A stretch of DNA of 64,000 bases from Geodermatophilus marinus (GTDB taxonomy: Bacteria; Actinomycetota; Actinomycetes; Mycobacteriales; Geodermatophilaceae), in the NCBI RefSeq assembly GCF_003428645.1, contig NZ_QVQH01000020.1, forward strand, positions 1 through 64,000. Reading direction: 5' to 3'. Positions 35,521-44,202 of this stretch are shown here, piece after piece. The position numbers and the translations under genes were made by a program. The stretch's first letter is position 1. Each line of letters opens with the position of its first letter. The notes under the pieces are model-generated. The model was not told the DNA's origin. It made no database searches and saw only the letters and a list, made by a program, of their open reading frames with translations.

Positions 35521-36462
35521 TCACCAGCCGCCCGCGGTCAGCCCCCGGTAGCGGGACGGCGTCATCCCGTAGGCCGCCCGGAAGGCGCGGCCGAACACCG
35601 TCGGGTCGGGGAAGCCGCAGCGGCGGGCGACCGCGGACACGGGCAGGTCGCGGGCACCCCTGCCGGCCAGCTCCTCCCGGGCCCGCTCCAGCCGGCGGTG
35701 CCGCACGTAACGGGACACGGTCTCCTGCTGCCCGGCGAACAGCCGGTGCAGCTGGCGGACGGAGACGAAGTGGGCCGCCGCGATCGCCGCCGGGTCGAGG
35801 TCGGGATCGGCCAGGTGCTCCTCGACGTAGGCCCGGACGGCGGTGAGCAGGGCCGCCTCGCCGCGCGACGGGCCGGTGACCGGCCGGGCGGCCGGCCCGG
35901 CAGCGGTGGTGACCAGGTCGAGCAGCTCGGCGGCGAGCCGGTCGCCGGGGTCACCGCCGACGACGTCCTCGCTGCGCAGCAGGTCGGTCATCATCCGGCT
36001 CAGCACGCCGGTGAGGCCGGTCGAGCCGTCCATGCGGCGGGCGGTCAGCGCGGGCGCCGTCGCCGCGGGCCGGCTCCAGGTGAGGACCAGCAGCGACCAC
36101 TCCGGCCCCGGGCCGCCGGAGAGCTCCCAGGTGAACGGGCGGGCGGTCTCGTAGAGCACGTAGTCCCCGGGGCCCAGCCGGCACTCCCGGCCGTCCTGCC
36201 GCACCCGCGCGACCCCGCGCTCGACGAGCCCGACCTGCACGTAGCTGCGCTCGTCGGCCCGGGCCAGCCCCGGGGTGCGCACCGCGTGCTGGTCCACCGA
36301 CCGCACCGAGGACAGCTGCAGCGAGCCGACGGCCCGGCTGCGCACCTCGCCGGCGAGCGGGCCGTCGGTGGCGGGGTGCACGTCGAGGTCGACGAAGTGC
36401 TCGCCCAGGAGGTCCTGCCACGGCCGGACCCCGGTGCAGCGGGTGCTCGGCGGTGTCGGCAT
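35521..36462 (-). CDS. AraC-family transcriptional regulator
   Basis: A 313-residue regulator. An AraC-binding-like N-terminal domain (about 20-190) contains RSYVQVGLVERGVARVRQDGRE, and the C-terminal double HTH spans about 210-310 with FVSVRQLHRLFAGQQ and SAVARRCGFPDPTVFGRAFRAAYG then TPSRYR. It is divergent from the molybdopterin oxidoreductase gene, separated by 187 nt, and may control it. The ATG at 36462 lacks a strong RBS. Its ligand is unknown. Confidence 0.88.
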   Translation of the reverse strand: MPTPPSTRCTGVRPWQDLLGEHFVDLDVHPATDGPLAGEVRSRAVGSLQLSSVRSVDQHAVRTPGLARADERSYVQVGLVERGVARVRQDGRECRLGPGDYVLYETARPFTWELSGGPGPEWSLLVLTWSRPAATAPALTARRMDGSTGLTGVLSRMMTDLLRSEDVVGGDPGDRLAAELLDLVTTAAGPAARPVTGPSRGEAALLTAVRAYVEEHLADPDLDPAAIAAAHFVSVRQLHRLFAGQQETVSRYVRHRRLERAREELAGRGARDLPVSAVARRCGFPDPTVFGRAFRAAYGMTPSRYRGLTAGGW

Positions 36463-36649
36463 GGGGCCTCGCTGGGGTGGGCCGCGCGTCGCGTTCCGGG
36501 ACGTCGGTCCCGAGCGTGCCACGGGCGGGGCCGCCGCGGGAAGTCGCCGGTCGTCGAGGGCGCGGCGCGCACCGTCGACCCGCCTCCCGGCGCGGGGTCC
36601 ACGCTCGCGGAACCGCGCCGAGCCGCCGGCGCCGGGGAGGAGGGCGACC

Positions 36650-38776
36650 ATGTCGGTGACCGACCTGCCGATGCCGGGGACGACCACGGTGCACGGCGCC
36701 TGCCCGCTGGACTGCCCGGACACCTGCGCGCTGGAGGTGACCGTCGAGGACGGGCGGGTCACCCGGGTCCGCGGGGACCGCACGCACCCTTACACCCGCG
36801 GCGGGCTGTGCGTGAAGATGAACGACTACGACCGCACGGTCAACAGCGAGGAGCGGGTCCTGCACCCGCTGCGGCGCACCGGCCCCAAGGGCAGCGGGCG
36901 CTTCGCGCGGATCTCCTGGGACGAGGCGCTGGACGAGATCGCCGACCGGTTCCGGGAGATCGCCGGCACCTCCGGCCCCAAGGCGATCATGCCGGTGAGC
37001 TACCTGGGCACCCAGGGCATCCTCAACGGGCTCAACGTCGGCGACGCGTTCTTCAACCGGCTGGGCGCCACGATCAGCGAGCGCACCTACTGCGACTCCG
37101 GCTCCTGCACCGCCTACGCGATGACGGTCGGCGCGACCGCCGGCGTCGACCCGGAGTCCTTCGTGCACGCCCGCTACATCGTCATCTGGGCCAACAACAT
37201 GCTCAGCACCAACCTGCACCTGTGGCCGTTCGTCGCCGAGGCGCAGCGGCGCGGGGCGAAGGTCGTCGTCATCGACCCGGTCCGGCACCGGACGGCGCAG
37301 CACGCCGACTGGTACATCCCCATCCGCCCCGGCACCGACGGCGCGCTGGCGCTGGCGATGATGCACGTGATCATCGGCGAGGGGCTGACCGACGCGGACT
37401 ACGTCGCCCGGTACACCGTCGGCTTCGACGAGCTGGCCGAGCGGGTGGAGACCTACACCCCGGAGTGGGCGAGCGGGGAGACCGGCATCCCCGCCGAGGA
37501 CATCCGGACGCTGGCCCGCGAGTACGCCGCCGCCGACCCGTCGGTCATCCGCATCGGGGTGGCCATCGAGCGGCACGCCGGCGGCGGGCAGACCGTGCGG
37601 GCCATCTCCTGCCTGCCCGCGCTGACCGGCGCCTGGCGGAAGCCCGGCGGCGGCCTGCTGCAGCTGCCCCTGTGGGCCTTCCCGGTCAACTGGCCGGCGT
37701 TCCTCGGCGCGGAGTTCATCCGCCCCGGCACCCGCGTGGTCAACCAGTTCCTGCTCGGCCGGGCGCTGACCGGTGAGCTGGGTCTCGATCCGCCGATCCG
37801 CGGGCTGGTGGTCTACAACAGCAACCCGCTGGTGGTGTGCCCCGAGCAGGACAAGATGGTCGCCGGGCTGTCGCGCGAGGACCTGTTCACCGTCGTCAGC
37901 GAGCACTTCCTCACCGACACCGCGGACTTCGCCGACATCGTGCTGCCGGCCACCACCCAGGTCGAGCAGCGCGACGTGATGTTCTCGTGGGGCCACCTGT
38001 ACGTGACCGTGAACGAGCCGGCGGTCCCGCCGATGGGCGAGGCGGTGCCCAACACCGAGCTGTTCCGCCGGCTGGCCGCCCGGATGGGCTTCACCGAGCC
38101 GGTGTTCACCCGCACCGACGAGCAGATGGTCGCCGAGGCGTTCGACTGGTCCTCCCCGGTCATGGCGGGCATCACGCCGGAGAGCCTGGCCCGCGACGGC
38201 TGGGCCCGGCTGCGGCTGCCCGGCCCCGACGAGTACGCCCCCCACGCCGAGGGCCGCTTCCCGACGCCGTCCGGGAAGGTGGAGTTCGTCTCCTCGGCGG
38301 CCGCCGGCGGCAACTTCGTCCTGCCGCTGTTCCGGCAGGGCAGCAACGAGCACCAGCCGGGCGACCCGGTGGACCCGCTGCCGCACTACGTGCCGCCGCG
38401 CGAACGACCCGACGGGCGCCACCCGCTCACCCTGCTGTCGCCGAAGTCGCACGCCTACCTCAACTCCAGCTTCGCCGACCGGCCGGGCCAGCAGCGGGTG
38501 CAGGGCGATCCCGCCCTGCACATGCACCCCGAGGACGCCTCCGCGCGCGGGCTCGCCGACGGCGCGGAGGTGCGCGTGGTCAACGACCGGGGCCGCTTCG
38601 CCGCCCGGCTGCACGTGACGGCGGACGTCGCGCCGGGCGTCGTGGTCTCGCCCATGGGCGCCTGGCGCAAGCACTCGCGGGGCGCGACGGTCAACGCGCT
38701 GAGCCCCTCGGTCTTCGCCGACCTGGGCAACGCGCCGACCTTCTCGGACAACCTCGTCGAGGTCGAGCCGGCCTGA
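36650..38776 (+). CDS. Molybdopterin-dependent oxidoreductase with N-terminal Fe-S cluster
   Basis: A 708-residue DMSO-reductase-superfamily enzyme. The N-terminal [4Fe-4S] ligands are Cys18, Cys22, Cys26 and Cys54 ([12 protein letters not shown]...GGLC). Molybdopterin-binding regions follow, with the likely metal-ligand segment [13 protein letters not shown] (about 145-155), [13 protein letters not shown] and [19 protein letters not shown]. The C-terminal barrel ends about residue 708. No Tat signal precedes it and no electron-transfer subunit is adjacent, so it is probably cytoplasmic. The substrate is unknown; formate-dehydrogenase-like is not implied. The ATG has GGGGAGGAGGG upstream. Confidence 0.88.
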   Translation: MSVTDLPMPGTTTVHGACPLDCPDTCALEVTVEDGRVTRVRGDRTHPYTRGGLCVKMNDYDRTVNSEERVLHPLRRTGPKGSGRFARISWDEALDEIADRFREIAGTSGPKAIMPVSYLGTQGILNGLNVGDAFFNRLGATISERTYCDSGSCTAYAMTVGATAGVDPESFVHARYIVIWANNMLSTNLHLWPFVAEAQRRGAKVVVIDPVRHRTAQHADWYIPIRPGTDGALALAMMHVIIGEGLTDADYVARYTVGFDELAERVETYTPEWASGETGIPAEDIRTLAREYAAADPSVIRIGVAIERHAGGGQTVRAISCLPALTGAWRKPGGGLLQLPLWAFPVNWPAFLGAEFIRPGTRVVNQFLLGRALTGELGLDPPIRGLVVYNSNPLVVCPEQDKMVAGLSREDLFTVVSEHFLTDTADFADIVLPATTQVEQRDVMFSWGHLYVTVNEPAVPPMGEAVPNTELFRRLAARMGFTEPVFTRTDEQMVAEAFDWSSPVMAGITPESLARDGWARLRLPGPDEYAPHAEGRFPTPSGKVEFVSSAAAGGNFVLPLFRQGSNEHQPGDPVDPLPHYVPPRERPDGRHPLTLLSPKSHAYLNSSFADRPGQQRVQGDPALHMHPEDASARGLADGAEVRVVNDRGRFAARLHVTADVAPGVVVSPMGAWRKHSRGATVNALSPSVFADLGNAPTFSDNLVEVEPA

Positions 38777-38780
38777 GAAA

Positions 38781-38836
38781 GGGCCCCTCTGCCCCCCACC
38801 GCTCGCGGGCTCGCGGCGGGCCCCTGCAGAGGGGCC
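38781..38836 (+). repeat. Hairpin element A (3' of the molybdopterin oxidoreductase gene)
   Basis: Starts 4 nt after the stop codon. GGCCCCTCTGC (38782-38792) pairs perfectly with GCAGAGGGGCC (38826-38836). Inside, CCACCGC and GCGGCGG form a 7-bp stem with one A-C mismatch, closed by the 10-nt loop TCGCGGGCTC. Total span is 56 nt, the same as elements B and F3. Probably acts as a terminator or 3'-end-protecting structure. Confidence 0.75.
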
Positions 38837-38881
38837 GCCCGTCCGCCACCCACGGCCGGGAGGCCGGGGCCCGCCGTCTGG

Positions 38882-38887
38882 CATGAT
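38882..38887 (+). promoter_or_regulatory. Candidate -10 for the rpsP operon
   Basis: CATGAT within a GGCATGATGG context is typical of actinobacterial housekeeping promoters. It would start transcription about 130 nt before rpsP, leaving a leader of that length. The -35 is not clear. Confidence 0.35.
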
Positions 38888-39020
38888 GGACGGTCGAGCA
38901 CGGCGGTGGGCGGCCCTCTCACCGTTGCCGGCCGTGTCCAGCCGCACCGCCCCCGGCGTACCCCCACGCGCCGCCCGGGGCGCTGCACACGACCTGCGTT
39001 CGAGGAGAACACCGCACACC

Positions 39021-39455
39021 GTGGCCACCAAGATCAAGCTCATGCGCCTGGGCAAGATGCGCGCCCCGTACTACCGGATCGTCGTCGCCGACGCCCGCAC
39101 CAAGCGGGACGGCCGCGCCATCGAGACGATCGGCAAGTACCACCCGAAGGAGGAGCCCTCCTTCATCGAGGTCGACAGCGAGCGCGCCCAGTACTGGCTG
39201 GGTGTCGGCGCGCAGCCGACCGAGGCCGTCGCGGCCATCCTCCGCGTCACCGGTGACTGGCAGAAGTTCAAGGGCGAGCCGGCCCCGCCGCCCATGAAGG
39301 TCGCGGCGCCCAAGCCCGACCGCAAGGCCATCTACGAGGAGGCCGTGCGCAACGCCGGTGCCGAGGAGCCCGCCGGCGGCGCCACCACCCCGCGCAAGAA
39401 GGCCGCCCCCAAGGCCGACGACGCGGCCGCGCCGGCCGAGACGCCCGCCGAGTAA
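39021..39455 (+). CDS. rpsP: 30S ribosomal protein S16
   Basis: A 144-residue protein. Residues 1-80 are canonical S16 ([25 protein letters not shown] ... [18 protein letters not shown]). A C-terminal Lys/Ala/Pro/Glu extension of about 50 residues is typical of actinobacterial S16. The GTG start has CGAGGAGAAC upstream. It begins the conserved rpsP-khpA-rimM-trmD-rplS operon. Frames that extend upstream lack homology and are rejected. Confidence 0.97.
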   Translation: MATKIKLMRLGKMRAPYYRIVVADARTKRDGRAIETIGKYHPKEEPSFIEVDSERAQYWLGVGAQPTEAVAAILRVTGDWQKFKGEPAPPPMKVAAPKPDRKAIYEEAVRNAGAEEPAGGATTPRKKAAPKADDAAAPAETPAE

Positions 39456-39458
39456 GAC

Positions 39459-39695
39459 GTGCTCGAAGAGGCGCTCGAGCACCTGGTCAAGGGCATCGTC
39501 GACCACCCCGAGGACGTCACCGTCGACCTGGTCGGCGGCCGCCGGGGCAAGACGCTCGAGGTCCGGGTGCACCCCGACGACCTGGGCAAGGTCATCGGCC
39601 GCGGCGGGCGCACCGCCAAGGCCCTGCGCACGGTGATGACCGGGGTCGGTGGCCGGGGCCTGCGGGTCGACGTCGTCGACACCGACGGGCGCTGA
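39459..39695 (+). CDS. khpA: KH-domain RNA-binding protein KhpA
   Basis: A 78-residue single KH domain. The GxxG RNA-binding loop appears in KVIGRGGRTAKALR (about 45-58), flanked by VDLVGGRRGKTLEVRV and GLRVDVVD strands. KhpA with KhpB affects small-RNA and envelope functions in Gram-positives; here it is positioned between rpsP and rimM as in nearly all actinobacteria. The GTG start is 3 nt after the rpsP stop. Confidence 0.93.
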   Translation: MLEEALEHLVKGIVDHPEDVTVDLVGGRRGKTLEVRVHPDDLGKVIGRGGRTAKALRTVMTGVGGRGLRVDVVDTDGR

Positions 39696-39707
39696 GCCGC
39701 CGCCTCC

Positions 39708-40253
39708 GTGCAGCCCAGCACCACCCCACCCGACACCGTGGTGGTCGGCCGGATCGGCCGGCCCCACGGTGTCCGCGGTGAGGTGACCGTCGAGGTCCGC
39801 ACCGACGACCCGGACCTCCGCTTCGCCCCCGGCGCCGCGCTCCTCACCGAGCCCGCCGGGCGCGGGCCGCTCACCGTGACCGGGAGCCGCTGGCACCGCG
39901 AGGTGCTCCTGCTGTCCGTCGAGGGCCCCGGCGGCCGGCCGGTCGACAGCCGCGAGGCCGCCGAGGAGCTGCGCGACACCCTCCTGCACGTCCCGGTCGC
40001 CGAGCTGCCGCCGCTCGAGGACCCGGACGCCTACTACGACCACCAGCTGGTCGGGCTCACCGCCCGGCTGCCCGACGGCACCGAGCTCGGCGAGGTGGTC
40101 GCCGTCCGCCACGAGGGCGCCGACCTGCTCGTCGTCCGCCGGGTCGACGGCGGGGAGCTGCTGGTGCCGTTCGTCACCGCCATCGTGCCGACCGTGGACC
40201 TCCCCGGCGGGGCGCTGGTCGTCGACCCGCCCGAGGGGCTGCTGGACCTCTAG
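39708..40253 (+). CDS. rimM: Ribosome maturation factor RimM
   Basis: A 181-residue 30S maturation factor. The RimM N-terminal barrel begins VVVGRIGRPHGVRGEVTVEV (about 10-29), and the PRC barrel includes DPDAYYDHQLVGLTAR (about 104-119) and a PFVTAIVPTVDLPGG strand near the end. It binds S19 and aids 16S rRNA processing. It starts with GTG 12 nt after khpA and is immediately followed by trmD with no gap. Confidence 0.94.
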   Translation: MQPSTTPPDTVVVGRIGRPHGVRGEVTVEVRTDDPDLRFAPGAALLTEPAGRGPLTVTGSRWHREVLLLSVEGPGGRPVDSREAAEELRDTLLHVPVAELPPLEDPDAYYDHQLVGLTARLPDGTELGEVVAVRHEGADLLVVRRVDGGELLVPFVTAIVPTVDLPGGALVVDPPEGLLDL

Positions 40254-40985
40254 ATGCGCATCGACGTCGTCACGATCTTCCCCGAGTACCTCGCCCCGCT
40301 GCGCCAGTCGCTGCTGGGCAGGGCGGCCGAGCGCGGCCTGGTCAGCATCGGGGTGCACGACCTGCGGCAGTGGACCGACGACGTGCACCGCACCGTCGAC
40401 GACGCCCCCTACGGCGGCGGCCCGGGCATGGTGATGCGCCCGGAGCCGTGGGGGCGGGCCCTCGACGCCGTCCGGCCGCCGGGCACCCGCCTGGTCGTGC
40501 CCACGCCGGCCGGGGAGCTGTTCACCCAGGCCACGGCCGCGGCGTGGGCCGCCGAGCCGGGGCTGGTCTTCGCCTGCGGGCGCTACGAGGGCATCGACCA
40601 GCGGGTGGCCGACTGGGCCCGCGACGCCGGCCCGGTGTCGGAGGTCTCGATCGGCGACTACGTGCTGGCCGGGGGGGAGTCCGCGGTGCTGGTCATGGTG
40701 GAGGCGGTCACCCGCCTGCTCCCCGGGGTGGTGGGCAACCGGGAGTCGGTGGAGTTCGACTCGCACGCCGACGGCCTGCTGGAGGGCCCGGCCTACACCC
40801 GGCCGGCGTCCTGGCGCGGGCACGACGTCCCCGCGGTGCTGCTCTCCGGCGACCACGCCGCCATCGCCCGCTGGCGGCGCACCGAGTCGCTGCGGCGGAC
40901 GGCGACCCGCCGTCCCGACCTGATGGGCGCCCTCGACGAGGCCGCCCTCTCGCCGGCCGACCGGGCCGCGCTCGACGGTGCCTGA
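40254..40985 (+). CDS. trmD: tRNA (guanine37-N1)-methyltransferase TrmD
   Basis: A 243-residue SPOUT methyltransferase that makes m1G37 and prevents frameshifting. The N-terminus [16 protein letters not shown], the substrate motif [16 protein letters not shown] (about 45-60), and the trefoil-knot SAM site [11 protein letters not shown] (about 108-118) with [11 protein letters not shown] are intact. ATG starts directly after the rimM TAG. The Nudix gene overlaps its end by 8 nt. Confidence 0.96.
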   Translation: MRIDVVTIFPEYLAPLRQSLLGRAAERGLVSIGVHDLRQWTDDVHRTVDDAPYGGGPGMVMRPEPWGRALDAVRPPGTRLVVPTPAGELFTQATAAAWAAEPGLVFACGRYEGIDQRVADWARDAGPVSEVSIGDYVLAGGESAVLVMVEAVTRLLPGVVGNRESVEFDSHADGLLEGPAYTRPASWRGHDVPAVLLSGDHAAIARWRRTESLRRTATRRPDLMGALDEAALSPADRAALDGA

Positions 40986-41478
40986 CCGGCCGTGGGTCCG
41001 GCCGACCGCCCGGGTGGTCGTCCTGGACCCGGCCGGGCGGGTGCTGCTGCTCGGTGCGCGGCTCACCGACCCGGCGGTCCCACCGGGGGAGGTGCTGTTC
41101 TGGTACACCCCGGGCGGCGGTGTCGAGGACGGCGAGGGCGTCCGGGACGCCGCCGCCCGGGAGCTCGCCGAGGAGGTCGGCCTGGTCGTCGCCCCGGAGG
41201 CGCTGGAGGGCCCGGTGTGGCTGCGCCGGCACGTCGGGCCGTTCGCCGGCCGGCAGATCGACTCGCGGGAGACCTTCTTCGTCCTGCGGGACGTCGTGCA
41301 CGAGGTCGACCCCGGGGGGCGCACGGAGCTCGAGGTCCTCGGCGACGAGCCGCACCGCTGGTGGAGCGCGGCGGAGATCGCCGAGGCCGCGGTCGCCTTC
41401 GCCCCGGCCGAGCTCGCCCGGTTGCTCCCGGAGCTGCTCGCCGGCCCCTGGACGGAGCCGCCGCGCTTCGTCGGCTGA
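40978..41478 (+). CDS. Nudix hydrolase
   Basis: A 166-residue Nudix enzyme. The Nudix box [24 protein letters not shown] (about residues 43-66; spacing Gx5Ex7REUxEExGU) is complete. The family cleaves nucleoside diphosphate-linked compounds; the substrate is not predictable. It overlaps trmD by 8 nt, suggesting translational coupling, and inserts into the usual trmD-rplS pair, which I also recall in some other actinobacteria. Confidence 0.9.
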   Translation: MPDRPWVRPTARVVVLDPAGRVLLLGARLTDPAVPPGEVLFWYTPGGGVEDGEGVRDAAARELAEEVGLVVAPEALEGPVWLRRHVGPFAGRQIDSRETFFVLRDVVHEVDPGGRTELEVLGDEPHRWWSAAEIAEAAVAFAPAELARLLPELLAGPWTEPPRFVG

Positions 41479-41622
41479 GGATGTGGCACAGTAGAGAGCT
41501 GCTGCGGACCGTCGGCACCCTCGACGTCAGCTCCTCCCGGAGCCCAGCCCCCCGGAACCACAGGCCGGGGCAGGCCGCTGTCCGCACCGAGACACCGCCA
41601 CCGCTAGGACAGGACTGCCGCG

Positions 41623-41979
41623 ATGAACACCCTGGACGCACTCGACGCCGACTCGCTGCGCGACGACATCCCCGAGTTCCGCCCGGGTGACACCGTGAAG
41701 GTCCACGTGCGCGTCATCGAGGGCAACCGCTCGCGCATCCAGGTCTTCCAGGGCGTGATCATCCGCCGCCAGGGCGGCGGCATCCGCGAGACCTTCACCG
41801 TGCGCAAGGTCAGCTTCGGCGTGGGTGTCGAGCGCACCTTCCCGGTGCACACCCCGGTCGTGGAGAAGATCGAGGTGGTGACCCGCGGTGACGTCCGCCG
41901 GGCCAAGCTGTACTACCTCCGCGAGCTGCGCGGCAAGGCCGCCAAGATCAAGGAGAAGCGCGAGACCGTCGCGCGCTGA
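41623..41979 (+). CDS. rplS: 50S ribosomal protein L19
   Basis: A 118-residue protein with typical L19 sequence: [32 protein letters not shown] (about 19-50) and the [20 protein letters not shown] end. It sits at the 30S-50S interface. The ATG start follows a 144-nt leader that has no coding content; it may hold its own promoter near a GGCACAGTAGAG sequence at 41485-41496. The RBS is weak (AGGACAGG). Confidence 0.96.
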   Translation: MNTLDALDADSLRDDIPEFRPGDTVKVHVRVIEGNRSRIQVFQGVIIRRQGGGIRETFTVRKVSFGVGVERTFPVHTPVVEKIEVVTRGDVRRAKLYYLRELRGKAAKIKEKRETVAR

Positions 41980-41985
41980 CGTCCC

Positions 41986-42005
41986 GGGCCGCCGCAGCGC
42001 GGCCC
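41986..42005 (+). terminator. Hairpin after rplS
   Basis: GGGCCGC (41986-41992) pairs with GCGGCCC (41999-42005) around a 6-nt loop, seven nt after the rplS stop. A second CCGCGG repeat pair follows before lepB. No U tract. Confidence 0.45.
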
Positions 42006-42030
42006 GTCCGCGGCGGGTCCCCCGCGGCCG

Positions 42031-42036
42031 TACCCT
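42031..42036 (+). promoter_or_regulatory. -10 hexamer for lepB, near-leaderless
   Basis: TACCCT lies 8 nt before the lepB ATG. It is the same hexamer and nearly the same spacing as at the DAK2 gene, so lepB can be transcribed apart from rplS with almost no 5' leader. Confidence 0.45.
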
Positions 42037-42044
42037 GGCTCTCG

Positions 42045-42986
42045 ATGACCAGTGACCGGCCCGGGAGGCCCGCCGACGTCGTTCCGGAGCCCGAGGAGCC
42101 CGGTGCCGGCACCGGGCAGGGGCCGGCGGCCGCCGGCTCGCGGCGCCGGGCGCAGGACCCGAAGAAGGGCTCCCTGCTCCGCGAGCTGCCGGTGCTGCTG
42201 CTCGTGGCCTTCGTCCTCGCCCTCCTGGTGAAGACCTTCCTCGTGCAGGCCTTCTTCATCCCCTCCGGGTCGATGGAGCAGACGCTGCACGGCTGCCCCG
42301 GCTGCACGGGGGACCGGGTGCTGGTCAACAAGGTCCCGTACTGGTTCGGCGAGCCCGAGCCCGGCGACATCGTGGTCTTCGAGGGCCCCGACACCTGGTC
42401 GCCCGAGGTGACGGTGAGCGAGCCGGGCAACTGGTTCTCCGGCGCCGCCCTGTGGCTGGGGCGGGCGATCGGCGTCGCCCCGCCCAGCGAGGACGACTAC
42501 ATCAAGCGCGTCATCGCCGTCGGCGGGCAGACCGTCGAGTGCTGCGACGAGCAGGGCCGGGTCACCGTGGACGGCGAGCCGCTCGACGAGCCCTACCTCT
42601 TCGAGAACACCCCGCCGGAGTCGCGGGCCTTCGGCCCGGTCACCGTGCCGGAGGGCCGGCTGTGGGTGATGGGGGACCACCGCTCGGCCTCGGCGGACTC
42701 CAAGGCGCACATCGGCGACCGGTACTCCGGGACGATCGCGGTGGACGACGTCATCGGCAAGGCCGCGCTCATCGTCTGGCCGCTCGACCGGCTCGACGTC
42801 CTGGACTCCCCGGACATCCAGGGCACGGAGGCGCAGGGCCTGCAGCCCGCGGGCGCGGGGACCGCGACGCCGGGCGGCGGGGCCGCCGCGCTGGCCGCCC
42901 CCTACGCCCTCGGCCTCGCCGGCGCCCTGCCGCTGCGCGCCTGGCGTCGCCGGCGCGCCCGCCGCGGCAGGCATCGACCCGGCTGA
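42045..42986 (+). CDS. lepB: Signal peptidase I
   Basis: A 313-residue membrane protease that removes signal peptides. A cytoplasmic Pro/Glu-rich head (1-40) leads to one TM helix (about 47-66, LPVLLLVAFVLALLVKTF). The catalytic serine is in FFIPSGSMEQT (about 70-80), and the catalytic lysine is in DDYIKRVIAVGG (about 150-161). GDHRSASADSK is the conserved box E. An additional weak C-terminal hydrophobic stretch with an Arg-rich end (about 280-313) may be a second anchor. It is positioned after rplS, as in Streptomyces. Confidence 0.95.
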   Translation: MTSDRPGRPADVVPEPEEPGAGTGQGPAAAGSRRRAQDPKKGSLLRELPVLLLVAFVLALLVKTFLVQAFFIPSGSMEQTLHGCPGCTGDRVLVNKVPYWFGEPEPGDIVVFEGPDTWSPEVTVSEPGNWFSGAALWLGRAIGVAPPSEDDYIKRVIAVGGQTVECCDEQGRVTVDGEPLDEPYLFENTPPESRAFGPVTVPEGRLWVMGDHRSASADSKAHIGDRYSGTIAVDDVIGKAALIVWPLDRLDVLDSPDIQGTEAQGLQPAGAGTATPGGGAAALAAPYALGLAGALPLRAWRRRRARRGRHRPG

Positions 42987-43001
42987 GACCGAGCCGGCGG
43001 C

Positions 43002-43039
43002 CGACGGCCCGCACCCCGGACCCGGGGTGCGGGCCGTCG
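43002..43039 (+). terminator. Perfect long hairpin after lepB
   Basis: A 16-bp stem: CGACGGCCCGCACCCC (43002-43017) against its exact complement (43024-43039), with a 6-nt loop, 15 nt after the lepB stop. It is a strong candidate for the end of the rpsP-lepB operon. Confidence 0.75.
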
Positions 43040-43073
43040 TCGTCCCGGCGGGGGACGGTACGCGTCGCCATGT

Positions 43074-43094
43074 CGACAGAAATGGCAACTGTCG
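43074..43094. promoter_or_regulatory. CGACAG-n9-CTGTCG operator candidate upstream of the LuxR-type gene
   Basis: A perfect 6-bp inverted repeat with an A-rich 9-nt spacer, centred about 160 nt before the GTG start. It lies in the most A+T-rich part of the region. It could be an operator for this gene's own control; I recognise no known regulator consensus. Confidence 0.3.
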
Positions 43095-43243
43095 TCGAGA
43101 AGCGTTACGGATGTGACCCGGTGCCATTCTGAACTGGATTTCCAGGCGCCGCGAGAAAATGTCGGAAAAGCGTTCAAGCAACCGTCTCACCCGTCCGATG
43201 GAGAACGTGAGAGTTCCCCCCGAACGGTGAAACGGAGTCAGTT

Positions 43244-43945
43244 GTGTCCGCACCCATGGCGAGCGTCCGCGGTGTCACCCGCGTGCTCCTCCTCGCCGAT
43301 GCCCCCGTCGTGCGTCGTGGCCTGGTCAGCATGGTCAACGAGACCGCCGGCATGCAGGCGGTCGGCACCCCGGGTGAGGTGCGGCGCGCCCTCACGCTCG
43401 TCGAGACCGCCCGCCCCGACGCCGTCGTCGTCGAGCTCGGCCCCGGCCGCGCCGCCACGCTCAACGTCTGCCGGGACCTGCGCCGCCGCTACCCCCGGGT
43501 CACCATCATCGCCCTGGCCACCTCCGAGGACCCGGCCGTGGTGAACGAGGCCCTGGCCGCCGGCATCCGCGGGTACCTGCTGCTCAACACCTCGCCCACG
43601 CTGCTGGGCTGGGCGATCCTCGCCGCCCGCGCCGGGCGGGTCGTCGTCGACCCGCAGATCCGCCGGGTGGAGCCCTCGGCCGTCCCGGCGGGCAAGCCGC
43701 TGACCCCCCAGGTGCCGCTGACCCGGCGCGAGTCCGACGTGCTCGACGAGCTCATCCAGGGCCAGTCGAACCGGCAGATCGGCCGCAACCTGTTCATCAG
43801 CGAGGACACCGTCAAGTCGCACGTGAAGGCCATCCTGCGCAAGCTGGGTGCCCGGGACCGGGCGCACGCGGTGTCGCTGGTCCTCTCCTCGCGCAACCCC
43901 GGCTGCACCTGCGGGGCGCACAGCCTGGCGTCGGCCGAGGCCTGA
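43244..43945 (+). CDS. LuxR/NarL-type regulator with degenerate receiver domain
   Basis: A 233-residue protein. The N-terminal receiver-like fold (about 12-135) lacks the phosphoacceptor Asp: the site reads VVVELGPG with Glu64. It has only one acidic residue of the usual pair (Asp19), and the conserved Lys is replaced (GYLLLN, Leu114). The C-terminal LuxR HTH (about 158-213) is intact: LTRRESDVLDEL and NRQIGRNLFISEDTVKSHVKAILRKL. It should act without phosphorylation, perhaps in a locked-on state. The GTG has CGGAG 8 nt upstream. It interrupts the conserved lepB-rnhB order. Confidence 0.85.
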   Translation: MSAPMASVRGVTRVLLLADAPVVRRGLVSMVNETAGMQAVGTPGEVRRALTLVETARPDAVVVELGPGRAATLNVCRDLRRRYPRVTIIALATSEDPAVVNEALAAGIRGYLLLNTSPTLLGWAILAARAGRVVVDPQIRRVEPSAVPAGKPLTPQVPLTRRESDVLDELIQGQSNRQIGRNLFISEDTVKSHVKAILRKLGARDRAHAVSLVLSSRNPGCTCGAHSLASAEA

Positions 43946-43966
43946 GGGCCGCCCCCGACCGCCTCC

Positions 43967-43995
43967 GGTGGTCCCGGCCTCCTCCCGGGACCACC
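43967..43995 (+). terminator. Hairpin after the LuxR-type gene
   Basis: GGTGGTCCCGG (43967-43977) pairs perfectly with CCGGGACCACC (43985-43995) around a 7-nt loop, 21 nt after the stop codon. Confidence 0.6.
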
Positions 43996-44078
43996 CGGCG
44001 CCCGCCCGGGCCGTCCGCCTCCTCGGCGGCCCGGGCGGACGCCGCGCGGACCGGCCGGCGCTGCGGCGCCCGGCCCGA

Positions 44079-44115
44079 CCGGGAGCCGGCCCCCGACCCG
44101 GGGGCCGGCTCCCGG
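44079..44115 (+). terminator. 16-bp hairpin upstream of rnhB
   Basis: CCGGGAGCCGGCCCCC (44079-44094) and its exact complement (44100-44115) flank the loop GACCC. It is the last of several strong palindromes in the 257-nt spacer and ends 87 nt before the rnhB start. A GCCCGGGC/GTCCGCC palindromic cluster lies between this and the hairpin at 43967. Confidence 0.55.
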
Positions 44116-44202
44116 CACCTCCGGAGCCGGACCGGCCGGCCCGTCACGGTCCCGGGCGCCTCCCGGCCGGCCGCGGCCGCGGGGTCGTACTGTCGGGGAG
44201 CG

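Noticed and set aside
38883-39020. 46-codon N-terminal extension of S16
   Set aside because: The extra residues have no S16 similarity, and the GTG at 39021 has a good RBS and the canonical [10 protein letters not shown] start.
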